From: Actinomycetaceae bacterium
Lineage (GTDB): Bacteria; Actinomycetota; Actinomycetes; Actinomycetales; Actinomycetaceae
Direction: 5' to 3'
NCBI GenBank assembly: GCA_030524055.1
Contig: JAUNHH010000006.1
Location: 1 to 64,000, forward strand
DNA length: 64,000 bases
Part shown: positions 28,495-38,145 of the stretch, in pieces
Numbering within the stretch: the first letter of the stretch is position 1
Layout of the letters: every line of letters begins with the position of its first letter
The notes under the pieces: model-generated
What the model was told of the DNA's origin: nothing
Database searches by the model: none
What the model saw: the letters and a program-made list of their open reading frames with translations, nothing else
Program-made: the position numbers and the translations under genes

Positions 28495-29130
28495 CTATTC
28501 CAGTGCTCCAACTTCCGCTTCCATTGCAGCGCGATCGAGCTCCTCAGCAGTGCGCAGCAACGCCCGCCCTCGCAAAGTCACTGGAAAGGCCAGAGGATCA
28601 TTCGGGTCAGCAATCCATGTGGCCCCCATTGACTCCCCTGCCGCCAAAACCCGCATAAGTCGGGCTGCACCCGCCAGGATTTCCGGCAGATCATCTTCCG
28701 TACACTCGCCTGCAAGCAGGGCAAATATCCGCTCAATGACCACTGTTGGCGGATCGCATTGAATGGGCGGCTCCAGTCCTGGAACCCGCGGCGCAGCCAT
28801 CCCTTCTTCGAAGCGTCGCATCACGATATGAGAATGTTGCCGATACCACTCACTGAGCAACCACAGGCGCCACAGGGCTCCCGGCAAAGTGAACTCAGGT
28901 GAGCGAGACCACATGTGCGCGACAACGTCAACGCCTTCATTTCGGATGGTTTCACGCAGACGAATCACTGCATCTGCGCCGAATTCTTCGTCTCCGACCC
29001 CAAAGAGGGCCCATGCGGAAGTGTGAGCAATTACTGATCCTTCCGCGGGATCGTCGTCACCAATAATTGCGTCTGCTGCCTGAGCTGAGAGCATGGCGGG
29101 ACGCCGCGGAGTGCGATACGAGTTCACCAT
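28495..29130 (-). CDS. Conserved hypothetical protein, 211 aa
   Basis: I do not recognise a characterised family. The protein is soluble and mostly helical, with Trp-rich stretches (GALWRLWLLSEWYRQHSHIV near residue 105) and an ALLAGECTEDDLPEILAGAARL segment; no signal peptide or catalytic motif is evident. ATG 29130 was chosen because GAGGGAG lies 8 nt upstream. It is transcribed divergently from tRNA-Lys. Codon use looks like its neighbours, so it is probably a native actinobacterial housekeeping gene. Confidence 0.75.
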   Translation of the reverse strand: MVNSYRTPRRPAMLSAQAADAIIGDDDPAEGSVIAHTSAWALFGVGDEEFGADAVIRLRETIRNEGVDVVAHMWSRSPEFTLPGALWRLWLLSEWYRQHSHIVMRRFEEGMAAPRVPGLEPPIQCDPPTVVIERIFALLAGECTEDDLPEILAGAARLMRVLAAGESMGATWIADPNDPLAFPVTLRGRALLRTAEELDRAAMEAEVGALE

Positions 29131-29175
29131 TGGCACGTCTCCCTCTTAGAATGGTCCCTGTCGCTGATGCGGCGT

Positions 29176-29247
29176 GGGCCTGTAGCTCAATGGTAGAGCA
29201 GCGGACTTTTAATCCGTGGGTTCCGGGTTCGAGTCCCGGCGGGCCTA
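29176..29247 (+). tRNA. tRNA-Lys (anticodon TTT)
   Basis: 72-nt cloverleaf: acceptor GGGCCTG pairs with CGGGCCT, anticodon loop CTTTTAA, T-arm CCGGGTTCGAGTCCCGG, discriminator A at 29247. CCA is not encoded. Confidence 0.95.
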
Positions 29248-29329
29248 CTCACTTCCTTTCTTTTCCTTTCACTTCCCTACCCCCACGCGGATATACCGGT
29301 TGCGGCATAAAAGTCGTATGGGTGGTTTG

Positions 29330-31753
29330 ATGTACACCATGACAGCGGACGTTGATGTGCCCACGGTACCGACCGCCAGGGTGGAACAGGCACCAGATCC
29401 CGGGGTCGCAGACCGCGCATTGGGAGCACTCCAGGGACTGGCATTAGGGGATGCTTTAGGCATGCCCAGCCAGGCAATGTCCCCTGACTGGATCCGCCGT
29501 CACTATGGGCGCATTTGCGGATTGGTTGATTCTTCCCGAGAGCAGCCCTACGCCCCTGCAATGCCCGCCGGGCATATTACTGACGACACCGAACAGGCTC
29601 TTCTTCTCGTTGACCTATTGGCCCAAGGTCGGGGAATTATTGACCCCCATGCCTTTGCCAACGCGCTTTTAGGGTGGGAAGAAAAAATGGCGGCCACAGG
29701 GTCGCTGGACCTTTTAGGACCCTCAACAAAGGCCGCTTTAGAGAAGGTCCATCACGGGGCTGACCCTGCTGAAGGACTAGGAGCTGGCACAACGAATGGT
29801 GCAGCTATGCGTGTCACGCCTGTGGGGATTGCGTGGCCAGCTTCGGATCCGGGCCGCCTGGCGGATGCGGTGAGGTGTTCGACTCGGGTCACCCACGATT
29901 CGCCTCAGGGTTTTTCCTCCGCGTATTTAGTGGCCACCGCGGTGAGTTTGGGCGTGGAAGGATCGCTTGCGCTGCCGCCCTTGAGTCCTAATGGGGCGCG
30001 GCCCGTGGATTTAGTGGGACGGGTGTTGGGTGAGGCCCTGCGGCTAACGGCTGCAGTGCCAAAGTCAGGACACTGGTCGCCAGTGGCTGACATTGTGCCA
30101 CGTGCACGCGAAGCTTTGGCTCTTGTGGGCCGCCTGCCCGGTGACTTGCATTTAGTGCCAAGCATTGAGGAAGTGGCTTCCACGATCCGTTCTAATGTGG
30201 GCACGTCCATGGAAGCGAATGAGTCGGTGCCCGCGGCTCTTGCATTGGCCAGTCAATTTGCTGATGACCCTCTACAGGCTTTGCTGGTGGCCGCCAATTT
30301 GGGTGGAGATACGGACACGATTGGCGCTATTTGTGGCGCGATTTTGGGTGCCTGCCTGGGAACAGCTGCCTGGCCCCAGGAAATGGTCGCCCAGGTTGAG
30401 CGCGTTTCAGGGATTGATTTGCGCTCCGCTGCGGACACCTTGGTTGCTTTGCGGGTGCGCCCCTCCGCGCCGCTACCTGGCCCTGTTGTCATCCCCGGGC
30501 CGCCTCCCGTTGACGAGGGCGGGGCTGCTTCTGGAGCGATGCCTGCGCCTTCTCTTTCTGACGCGGAGTATGGGGCAACGTCTGCGGCGGTGCCTGATAT
30601 TCGCGGGTTACCTGGCACCCCTGGGGACCGCGGTGTTTTAAGTGTCCAGGGAGGCTCTGGCGAAGGAAATACGGCAGCACCATCAGGTCTACCAAATGCG
30701 ACCCCACCGGGATCGCTCCCTTCTTTTGTGGGGACCACGACGCGAAGCGTCTGGTATTTGGGCCAGGTCATTGTGGACTTAGCAATGACAGTGGAGGCCA
30801 TTCCCGAGCCAGGCGGAGATGTTTTTGCTGATGATCCGCTCATGCTGCCCGGGGGCGGGTTTAATGTGCTGGTGGCAGCGCGGCGAATGGGCGCGACTGT
30901 GCGTCATGGCGGTGCCCTAGGAGAAGGCGCTTTTGCGTCCTTAGCGCGTACAGCGTTAGAGCGAGCCGATATTCATTTCATGGGCCCCCGAATGGTTGGG
31001 GTGGATCAGGGTTATTGCGTCGCCATGACTGAACCCAATGGTGAACGCACCTTTATTTCAACCCGAGGCGCAGAAACCTTAGTCCCAGAAGAGTCCTTTG
31101 CAGATTTACCGGTGACCGATGGGGATGTCATTGTTTTATGTGGCTATTCCCTGACTCACCCTGGGGTTGCCGAAGCGGTGTCTCGGGGGAGCGCCCGCTG
31201 GCTGGGCCGCGATTTAGGAATCATTATTGACGTTTCACCCATGGTTGCTGAGATTCCCGCGGACCGGCTGAAAATGGTGGCAGGTTTGCAGCCTTTATGG
31301 TCAATGAATGAGCGTGAGGGGCGTTTATTACTGGCCCGTATTGGCGATATTTCCCCAGCGGGCACACCGGATGGCACCACAATGCCTTTTACGGATCCGA
31401 ATATTGAACCCTCATTAATGTGTGAAATGCTGGCGACATTCCTGGTCGCACCGGTGGTATTGCGAGTTGGCGCGGCGGGCGCTTGGTGGTGTGCGGGCCC
31501 GAAGGCCACTCCCCTCCATATTCCTTCACCTTCTGTTGATGTAGTGGATACCAATGGTGCGGGAGATACACATACTGGCGTTTTGGCTGCCCTCCTCACT
31601 GAAGGGGTGCCGATCGAGCGGGCCTTATTAATGGCGAATTGTGCGGGGGCGCTGTCAACAACCGCACGTGGTGGAGCCAGTTGCCCTGCTCGCCGTGAGG
31701 TTGAAGCAACTGCTGCACTATTGAGCACTGGAACGCTGCCCTCTGCACGGTAG
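29330..31753 (+). CDS. ADP-ribosylglycohydrolase / PfkB sugar kinase fusion
   Basis: About 807 residues. The N-terminal half is an ADP-ribosylglycohydrolase fold: GLALGDALGMPSQ, HITDDTEQALL and NLGGDTDTIGAICGAILG contain the acidic Mg2+ ligands. A Pro/Gly-rich linker, partly encoded by an exact 13-mer (30513-30525, giving DEGGA), joins it to a PfkB/ribokinase domain with PGGGFNVLVAARRMGA and the catalytic DTNGAGDTHTG. Hydrolase plus ribokinase suggests release of a ribosyl group from a nucleoside or ADP-ribose derivative and its phosphorylation. The start is uncertain: the frame is open into the tRNA, and ATGs at 29318, 29330 and 29339 are possible. I took 29330, 5 nt after GGTGG. Confidence 0.88.
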   Translation: MYTMTADVDVPTVPTARVEQAPDPGVADRALGALQGLALGDALGMPSQAMSPDWIRRHYGRICGLVDSSREQPYAPAMPAGHITDDTEQALLLVDLLAQGRGIIDPHAFANALLGWEEKMAATGSLDLLGPSTKAALEKVHHGADPAEGLGAGTTNGAAMRVTPVGIAWPASDPGRLADAVRCSTRVTHDSPQGFSSAYLVATAVSLGVEGSLALPPLSPNGARPVDLVGRVLGEALRLTAAVPKSGHWSPVADIVPRAREALALVGRLPGDLHLVPSIEEVASTIRSNVGTSMEANESVPAALALASQFADDPLQALLVAANLGGDTDTIGAICGAILGACLGTAAWPQEMVAQVERVSGIDLRSAADTLVALRVRPSAPLPGPVVIPGPPPVDEGGAASGAMPAPSLSDAEYGATSAAVPDIRGLPGTPGDRGVLSVQGGSGEGNTAAPSGLPNATPPGSLPSFVGTTTRSVWYLGQVIVDLAMTVEAIPEPGGDVFADDPLMLPGGGFNVLVAARRMGATVRHGGALGEGAFASLARTALERADIHFMGPRMVGVDQGYCVAMTEPNGERTFISTRGAETLVPEESFADLPVTDGDVIVLCGYSLTHPGVAEAVSRGSARWLGRDLGIIIDVSPMVAEIPADRLKMVAGLQPLWSMNEREGRLLLARIGDISPAGTPDGTTMPFTDPNIEPSLMCEMLATFLVAPVVLRVGAAGAWWCAGPKATPLHIPSPSVDVVDTNGAGDTHTGVLAALLTEGVPIERALLMANCAGALSTTARGGASCPARREVEATAALLSTGTLPSAR

Positions 31754-31802
31754 CAATAACCACGCTGCGCACCGGTATTGGGCTCCCCTTTATGTGGCCA
31801 GT

Positions 31803-31815
31803 GCCCCGCCCTCGT
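31803..31815 (-). repeat. Dispersed 13-mer after the ADPRH/PfkB gene
   Basis: Exact GCCCCGCCCTCGT, 50 bp past the stop, unpaired. Confidence 0.9.
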
Positions 31816-31916
31816 CGCCGATCCCACAAGTAAAATTCGGCCAGGAGGTCGAAAACTGGCGTCAAAGAGGCGTAGCCTCGTGAGGGTTCCCAAGACAGTT
31901 CTGAGACGAGGCATGC

Positions 31917-33170
31917 ATGAATTCCGGTGAGGATCTTTCTGTTTCTGAGCAGCGGCGCGCTGCTGGTGTGACGACTACCCTTTTGGCTGCTTTAGCTATT
32001 CAAAATGCCGTCCCGCCTTTTGCCACTGATATGTACGCGCCGGCTTTCCCTGCAGTGACTGAGGATTTGCACACCGATGCAGCCCTTATTGGCCTGACAC
32101 TCACGGCCTTTTTTATTGCCTTTGGTGCCGGTCAAGTCATGGCTGGGGCGGCTTCTGACCGAGTGGGACGGCGCCTGCCGATTCTGCTTGGTGGCGTTAT
32201 TGCTTTGATTGGTTCAGCGCTGTGTGCTGTGGCTCCCAGTATTTGGGTGCTGATGGTGGGCCGTTTCCTTCAGGGCTTTGGCGGTGGCGCAGCCTCCGCT
32301 GTTGGCCGCGCAGTATTAGTAGATGTCGCCAGGGGGCGGCTTCTGGCCTCGACAATGTCTATTTTGCAGGCTCTTGGCGGGCTGGCACCGATGGTGGCCC
32401 CTGTTGCGGGCGCCTGGGTATTGACCTGGGGTTCGTGGCGCGACATTTTCTGGTTCCTCACCGTATTTTGTGTGCTCATGCTGGTGAGTGCTTTTATCTG
32501 GATTCCTGAGACCCTGCCAGTGGAAAAGCGGGATATGGAAACCAATCCTGCTGTCCAGTTCTTTAATGGCTTCGTAGCGATTATGCGGGTGCGCTCTTAT
32601 GTCTCACTAATGCTGGCCAGTTCTCTGGTTTTCTTTTGCCTCTTCGGCTACGTGGCGAATTCCTCGTACATTCTGCAGGAAACCCTAGGGGTATCTCCTG
32701 TTGAGTATTCGCTGATTTTCGCTGGTAATGCACTGTTGTCAACTCTCGGCGCTGTGGCCAATACGCGACTATTACATTACTTTTCGCCGAGGCGCCTGAT
32801 TGCCACAGGTTTAGTTGGGTCATGTATTTCTGTAGTGATTCTGGTGGTGTCGATTATTGTCATGACACCAACCCTGATTCCTGTCTGCATTGGCTTCGCC
32901 CTCCTTTTGACCAGCATTTCCGTTGTTTTCGGTAATGCAGCGGCATTGTCTTTGGAATCTGTACGTGAATGGGCTGGTACCGCGTCAGCTGTCCAAGGCC
33001 TGGGGGTTGCTATCGCAGCTTCTATTTCCGCTCCACTGGCAACAATGGGAGGGGAAACAAATCCTGACCCAATGGTGTGGGTAATGGTTTTTGGCATCGT
33101 GTGCGCCGTCGTTGCATTCATGATTGGAGGGACGAAGCCGACGCCAAAAGCGGCGCTACCTGAGGTGTAA
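31917..33170 (+). CDS. MFS drug exporter, Bcr/CflA type
   Basis: 417-residue, twelve-helix major facilitator. The N-terminal TDMYAPAFPAVTEDL segment after helix 1 is typical of the Bcr/CflA group (DHA1, 12 TMS). The loop motif GAASDRVGRRLPILLGG is the MFS motif A between helices 2 and 3, and FLQGFGGGAASAVGRAVLVD resembles the antiporter motif. Members export bicyclomycin, chloramphenicol and similar drugs or metabolites. Single-gene unit; an exact 13-mer (33177-33189) begins 7 bp past the stop. Substrate unknown. Confidence 0.9.
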   Translation: MNSGEDLSVSEQRRAAGVTTTLLAALAIQNAVPPFATDMYAPAFPAVTEDLHTDAALIGLTLTAFFIAFGAGQVMAGAASDRVGRRLPILLGGVIALIGSALCAVAPSIWVLMVGRFLQGFGGGAASAVGRAVLVDVARGRLLASTMSILQALGGLAPMVAPVAGAWVLTWGSWRDIFWFLTVFCVLMLVSAFIWIPETLPVEKRDMETNPAVQFFNGFVAIMRVRSYVSLMLASSLVFFCLFGYVANSSYILQETLGVSPVEYSLIFAGNALLSTLGAVANTRLLHYFSPRRLIATGLVGSCISVVILVVSIIVMTPTLIPVCIGFALLLTSISVVFGNAAALSLESVREWAGTASAVQGLGVAIAASISAPLATMGGETNPDPMVWVMVFGIVCAVVAFMIGGTKPTPKAALPEV

Positions 33171-33176
33171 TTATTA

Positions 33177-33189
33177 ACGAGGGCGGGGC
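33177..33189 (+). repeat. Dispersed 13-mer after the MFS gene
   Basis: Exact ACGAGGGCGGGGC flanked by ATTA and TAAT, so the repeat sits in a short dyad. Confidence 0.9.
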
Positions 33190-33330
33190 TAATCACCTTT
33201 AACCTGCAGAATATGAATTCACATATGTTATCTCTGTGATGTTATTTCATCTGCGCATTGGCTAGGGTGATGATTGCGCAATAAACTAGTGCATGCTCGT
33301 TGACGAACCGGCCCCGACCTCGGAGCAACT

Positions 33331-34881
33331 ATGACCCACCCTTCCCAGCATCGTGCGGAACCCCCGCGGGAAAGCCTTGTGCGCGGGATTTCACGTGCGT
33401 TATCAGCGTCAGCAGCATCTCGCAGAGGAACTCTTCGGTCAGGTGACCATCATTGTCAGCTGAAGTCTTCCCGGCTTTTCCGGGGTTTTCTGGGCGTTTT
33501 TGGGGTTTTTCTCCTGGGTATTGGGACCCTTGCTGGGACTCAGACTGGCTACGCTGGGACGCTACCTTTAGGGGCGTCTATTGCTGGAGAATCCGCTTCG
33601 GGAATGTCGCGCGAGGACCTGGAAAATCATTTGCGTCAGCGCGCCAATAATGTCACCGTCACCATTACTATTGACGGCTCATCGGTCACTGTTCCCCTGT
33701 CACAAACAGGGGTTTCGGTGGATATTCCTGCTACCGCTGCCGCCGCTGAAAAAGAATATTCAGCAGTATTACCCAGGGCCACAGCACTCCTTGATCAGCG
33801 CGATATTCCCGCAGTTGTGACAACTAGTTCCAAGGACGCCAGCTCATTTAACACCCTTATTCGCGATCTTATTGGACAGGGCCCCGTTGACGCCTCGGTG
33901 GTTTTAGATAAGTCAGGGAAAACTTTTGTTGCCCGGCCTGGTCGCAGTGGGATGGGTGTGGATATGCAGGTGGTCAATGACGCCGTGCGTACTGCTGCCA
34001 CCACATTAACCTCACAAAACGTGACCTTAACTGCCACCGAGCAGCAGCCTACGATTACTGATGCGCAGGCACAACAGGCCGCCGAACGTGCGAATGCACT
34101 AGTAAAAACAGATGTGGCGCTGACTTTTGGACAGGACCGGCTAGTCCCTTCTCCTGAGGTCAAAGCCCAATGGATTACTGTCCCTGTCATCCAAGGTCAG
34201 CTGACCCCACAAGTATCACGACAAGCTGTAGGCACCTGGGTCAAGGACTTTGCGGCAAAACACGCAGCCGAACCCGTGCCCGCTGTAGTCAATGTTGATT
34301 CTTCTGGGGCTGAATTAGAAAAGGCGCGTGCTGGCAAAGATGGTGTCGTATTAGGAAATCAAGACGCCACAGTGAATGCAGTGATTACGTCGATGACTTC
34401 GGGGGTTAAAGGCGACACTGCGTTAGCCGCGGATACTATTCCAGCACCACAAGAAACCCGAGTGGTCTCGGCGGGGAATGATCGTTTTGCGTATGCTGCG
34501 CGATCAGACGAAAAATGGGTGGATGTCGATTTAAGCGACGATTCGATTACTGCCTATATTGGCACCCAGCAGGTCCATGGCCCTGTGCATATGAATCATG
34601 GCGGTAATGGCTATGAAACGAAGCAAGGGACATTTAAGGTCTACCACAAGATGAGCACCCAGGATTTAGGGTGTTCCGCAGATTATGAGTGGTGTGTGAA
34701 AGACGTTCCCTGGATTACCTACTATGAAGGCGATTTCGCTATTCATGGGGCGCCATGGGCTGGGGAGTTTGGTTTAGGGTCAGACTTAACATCCCATGGG
34801 TGCGTCAATGTGCCCGTCGCAGAAGCCCAATGGTTCTATGACTGGACTGAGATGGGTACGACAGTCGTTGTCCACGAATAA
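33331..34881 (+). CDS. L,D-transpeptidase (YkuD) with PG-binding repeats
   Basis: 516-residue envelope enzyme that makes 3-3 or related cross-links in peptidoglycan. A cytoplasmic basic N-terminus (about 50 residues) is followed by one membrane helix (FRGFLGVFGVFLLGIGTLAG). Two VanW-associated peptidoglycan-binding-like domains occupy the middle (residues about 85-330). The C-terminal YkuD domain has FAIHGAPW and the catalytic SHGCVNV (about residue 490), with His and Cys both intact. GGAGCAACT before ATG 33331 is a good ribosome site. Confidence 0.94.
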   Translation: MTHPSQHRAEPPRESLVRGISRALSASAASRRGTLRSGDHHCQLKSSRLFRGFLGVFGVFLLGIGTLAGTQTGYAGTLPLGASIAGESASGMSREDLENHLRQRANNVTVTITIDGSSVTVPLSQTGVSVDIPATAAAAEKEYSAVLPRATALLDQRDIPAVVTTSSKDASSFNTLIRDLIGQGPVDASVVLDKSGKTFVARPGRSGMGVDMQVVNDAVRTAATTLTSQNVTLTATEQQPTITDAQAQQAAERANALVKTDVALTFGQDRLVPSPEVKAQWITVPVIQGQLTPQVSRQAVGTWVKDFAAKHAAEPVPAVVNVDSSGAELEKARAGKDGVVLGNQDATVNAVITSMTSGVKGDTALAADTIPAPQETRVVSAGNDRFAYAARSDEKWVDVDLSDDSITAYIGTQQVHGPVHMNHGGNGYETKQGTFKVYHKMSTQDLGCSADYEWCVKDVPWITYYEGDFAIHGAPWAGEFGLGSDLTSHGCVNVPVAEAQWFYDWTEMGTTVVVHE

Positions 34882-34883
34882 CT

Positions 34884-34896
34884 ACGAGGGCGGGGC
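34884..34896 (+). repeat. Dispersed 13-mer between convergent genes
   Basis: Exact ACGAGGGCGGGGC starting 3 bp past the transpeptidase stop and 18 bp before the EamA gene's end. Confidence 0.9.
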
Positions 34897-34913
34897 GCCA
34901 TTTCCACCCACAC

Positions 34914-35777
34914 TTACTCTTTATTCCCATAGCGGGTAGCAAGCCATACGGCAATAGAGACAAGCACAAGGCCAATGATTTCCCATATGCCGGGGATTTG
35001 CGCCAGCATAATAGCGCCAACTAATGCTGACGATGCAGGAAGCAATGCGGTAAAAAGAGCAAATGTGGCTGCGCTGAGTTTTCGCATTGCCAAAGCTTCA
35101 AGACTGTAGGGCACCACTGTGGATAAAAGTGCCACTCCAAGAAGAGCCACCATTACGTCACTATGGGACAGTGCAGCCAGAGCGCCGGGCCCAAGAATCG
35201 GCGCATAAATAACAGCACCCGAAGCACACCCTAAAGCGAGATTCGTAATTCCCGAGCGATTTTGGGCAATTTTCTGCCCCAAAACAATATAACTACCCCA
35301 CGCTAGGGCAGCTAATAAGGTCCACGCCACTCCGAGTTGATCATCAGTGCGCGTTAGATTCAAACCTAATCCGCCGATACTGCTCACGCCTAGTAGTGCC
35401 AGCAGCGCCGCTATTCTTGGGATCCAGCCCCGCCCTCGTAAAACGGCAACGGTGACCGGACCAATAAACTCTACCGACACAACTGTTCCCATTGGAATAT
35501 ACGAAATCGCCGAGTAGAAGGACACATTCATCGTGGCCAATATCAGGCCAAAAAGGGCAGAGATAGCGAGGTCTCTTTTAGTGAGCCCATCGCGCCATGG
35601 GCGACGCCATGCCAGCAGCACAATCCCAGCAATTACCAGCCGCCACCATGCCACATGGGGCGCATCAATCCGCGTAAATAGCATGACAGCGATTGCGGCC
35701 CCAATATATTGAGTCAGAGCAGAGCCAATAATAAAAATCTGCGGAGGGAATTGGGGAAGGGAATGGCGCTGAGGCAT
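34914..35777 (-). CDS. EamA/DMT-superfamily exporter
   Basis: 287-residue membrane protein of ten short helices in two homologous EamA halves, of the RhtA type (amino-acid or metabolite export). The central block FIGPVTVAVLRGRGW and the second-half VPYSLEALAMRKLSAATFALF, where an RhtA-like conserved Glu sits, support this. An exact 13-mer (35427-35439) lies within the gene at the loop after helix 4. It ends convergently with the transpeptidase and starts 15 bp after the ECF ATPase stop, so it may be the last gene of the ECF transcript. Confidence 0.87.
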   Translation of the reverse strand: MPQRHSLPQFPPQIFIIGSALTQYIGAAIAVMLFTRIDAPHVAWWRLVIAGIVLLAWRRPWRDGLTKRDLAISALFGLILATMNVSFYSAISYIPMGTVVSVEFIGPVTVAVLRGRGWIPRIAALLALLGVSSIGGLGLNLTRTDDQLGVAWTLLAALAWGSYIVLGQKIAQNRSGITNLALGCASGAVIYAPILGPGALAALSHSDVMVALLGVALLSTVVPYSLEALAMRKLSAATFALFTALLPASSALVGAIMLAQIPGIWEIIGLVLVSIAVWLATRYGNKE

Positions 35778-35791
35778 ATTCCGATTGTCAC

Positions 35792-37384
35792 CTACACGTG
35801 GCCCTTTTCTTCGCGCCGGACCAAAGTCGTTACCTGAGGATGGGTAGGGTCGCTCTGATTAAGGCGGTGAATCTGCACCACGCGATCTGCACAGACGGCG
35901 ACTAATTCCGGATCGTGGGTGACCACCAGAACGATGCTGCCCGCTTCGGCTAATTCCCGGAGTTGACGTCCAATTTCGACCAATTGCCGGTGATCAACCC
36001 CTGAAGTGGGCTCGTCAAACACGTGGATCGCCGCGCCACGGGCAGCTGCAGCCGCAACGGTGAGACGCTGTTTTTGTCCTCCGGAAAGTGACAGCGGATG
36101 GCGCTGCTCGAAGTCCGCAAGGTCGAAACGCTCAAGGAGGGCCTCAACATTGACCGTATTTTTGTGGTCCTGACTGAGGCCAAGGAGGATTTCTTGGCGG
36201 ACTGTCGCAGAAAAAAGTTGCCGATGCACATCTTGCATCACCATGGCGGATTCGCTAAGGCGCTGCCGTGGAGAAGTGATCTGCCCATGGAGTTCAATAC
36301 TGCTGCCTTTATCGGCTTTTTCTAGGCCCACCACAATACGGCACAATGTCGATTTCCCTACGCCATTGTCGCCAATAATGGCGGTGACTTCACCCGAGGA
36401 AAAATGAAGCTGGTCAATATTGAGAACCGGTGTGCCCCCATAAGAAAAACGCATTTGCGACAGATGTAGTCCGCGCGCTAGTGGGGCGGCAGGGTGCGGC
36501 GCGGGAACCCATGTCGGATCATTTTCTGGCGAGGGCGGGGTAACCAGTGTCCTTAAGCCAACTTTTTCGCGAGTTTCCTCATCAAGGGAACAAAATTCTT
36601 CAGCGGTGTAGCGGGTAATAATCCGCCCCCGGTCAATAAGGATGGCTTGGTCAATGAGATCGCGAAGGAAATGAATACGGTGTTCAGCGATGATAATGGT
36701 GATGCCGTCATTTTTGAGTTGCCGAAGAATATCGGCGAATTCGGCAATTGCTGCTGGAGAGAGATTAGATGTGGGCTCATCAAGAAGGAGGACTGGGGTT
36801 TGGGCGACAATTGCTTGGGCGCAGGCCACTTTTTGGAGTTCCCCACCAGATAGGGCTGCTAATGGACGGCTCCAGAGGTGTTCAATTCCGAGTTGGTGTA
36901 ATGCCTCGCTTGCACGCCGCAAAATTTCCTCTGGATGAATGCCGTAGTTTTCTCCGCGGAAAGCGAGCTCTGATAAGACATCGGAGGTAAAGAATTGGGT
37001 CCGTGGGTTCTGAAAAACAGTCGATGTTGTGCGCCCGGCCTGGGAAAGATCAGTCTCGGGGACATTCACACCACTGACGTGGACACTGCCATCAAGAATG
37101 CCCGTATGAAAATGAGGAACAAGGCCATTGAAAAGCCGCAAAATGGTGGATTTTCCAGATCCGCTTGCGCCGCATAAGAGGGTAAAACTACCTGGCGGGA
37201 AGTCCACATGAATATCGGATAGGCATGGTGGAAGAGCGTCGGTAACGGGCTTTTCTTCAATAGGCCCATAGGGGGAATTCCCGCTGGCGGATCGGCCATA
37301 GGTAAAGGCGTCCACATGGGCACGTACCCACCCCTGGTCCTGATTATCCGAGGGCGGGGTTCCTTCTTTTCCAGCCATACTCAT
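35792..37384 (-). CDS. ECF transporter A component, fused double ATPase
   Basis: 530 residues with two ABC ATPase domains in one chain, equivalent to EcfA1 plus EcfA2. Domain 1: Walker A GASGSGKST, signature LSGGELQKVA, Walker B LLLDEPTSNL. Domain 2: Walker A GDNGVGKST, signature LSGGQKQRL, Walker B HVFDEPTSGVD. It energises uptake through the T and S components encoded just upstream. Its ATG overlaps the stop of the T gene (ATGA). The interdomain and N-terminal regions contain near copies of the 13-mer (36530 and 37349). Confidence 0.93.
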   Translation of the reverse strand: MSMAGKEGTPPSDNQDQGWVRAHVDAFTYGRSASGNSPYGPIEEKPVTDALPPCLSDIHVDFPPGSFTLLCGASGSGKSTILRLFNGLVPHFHTGILDGSVHVSGVNVPETDLSQAGRTTSTVFQNPRTQFFTSDVLSELAFRGENYGIHPEEILRRASEALHQLGIEHLWSRPLAALSGGELQKVACAQAIVAQTPVLLLDEPTSNLSPAAIAEFADILRQLKNDGITIIIAEHRIHFLRDLIDQAILIDRGRIITRYTAEEFCSLDEETREKVGLRTLVTPPSPENDPTWVPAPHPAAPLARGLHLSQMRFSYGGTPVLNIDQLHFSSGEVTAIIGDNGVGKSTLCRIVVGLEKADKGSSIELHGQITSPRQRLSESAMVMQDVHRQLFSATVRQEILLGLSQDHKNTVNVEALLERFDLADFEQRHPLSLSGGQKQRLTVAAAAARGAAIHVFDEPTSGVDHRQLVEIGRQLRELAEAGSIVLVVTHDPELVAVCADRVVQIHRLNQSDPTHPQVTTLVRREEKGHV

Positions 37385-38145
37385 CCACCTAGTCGCGTCA
37401 GATCGAAAATCCAGAGCCCAATAATGAGCGCCGTAATGACAAAAAGAAGGGCATCCCCACCTTTAAAACCAAGGGTAATGATGGATGTTCGCGGGCCCGA
37501 GCGATCTAAACCACGAATCAGGGCGGCAGCACTAAGTTCATCTGCCATACGTGTTGTCATGGCTAATAATGGGATCAAGACATGTTCCGCTGTTCGCACC
37601 GGGCTTTTCAGAACTGACCATGCGGAGGGAACAACTCCACGCAATCGCATAGCATCAACAATGGCACGTAATTCCCGAAGAATAGCGGGAACAAAACGTA
37701 AGACCACCGCCACGGGCAAAACAATGACACCGGGAATATGAAGGGCGCGTAGCCCCGCAAGAAACTCACCGCTATTAGTTGATGTCACTAACCATATGGC
37801 GAGGGCAAAAACGGTGGAAAATTTGGCGAACCATAATGCAGAGATTGCTAATCCAATGCCGACAGGCCCCGGCCACAGTAGAGGAAGAAAAAAGTAGGTG
37901 GCTGTCAGAGAAAGAAAGAGGGCAGCAAAAATCCACCATTTCCTGTCTCTGAGAGAATCAGCCAAGAGAAAAACTGCTGCGCAGCCTGCGGCCACGGTAG
38001 ACCATACACTCAGGTGTCCTAGAACAGCGGCATTACTGACCGCTATCATCAGTAACTTTGTTCGTGGATCTGCACGGAAAAATAGGTCTTTTTGCAGCGA
38101 AAGAGTAGCCCTACGCGGTCCAGCAACAAGATCGACGAGACTCAC
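37381..38145 (-). CDS. ECF transporter T component (EcfT/CbiQ-like)
   Basis: 254-residue membrane coupling subunit. The N-terminal part has DLFFRADPRTKLLMIAV, and the characteristic Ala-Arg-Gly coupling helices are represented by VDAMRLRGVVPS and SAAALIRGLDRSGPR, which contact the ATPases. Starts with GTG overlapping the S-component stop (GTGA) and overlaps the A gene by 4 bp, so translation of T, A and the proximal S is coupled. Confidence 0.9.
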   Translation of the reverse strand: MSLVDLVAGPRRATLSLQKDLFFRADPRTKLLMIAVSNAAVLGHLSVWSTVAAGCAAVFLLADSLRDRKWWIFAALFLSLTATYFFLPLLWPGPVGIGLAISALWFAKFSTVFALAIWLVTSTNSGEFLAGLRALHIPGVIVLPVAVVLRFVPAILRELRAIVDAMRLRGVVPSAWSVLKSPVRTAEHVLIPLLAMTTRMADELSAAALIRGLDRSGPRTSIITLGFKGGDALLFVITALIIGLWIFDLTRLGG

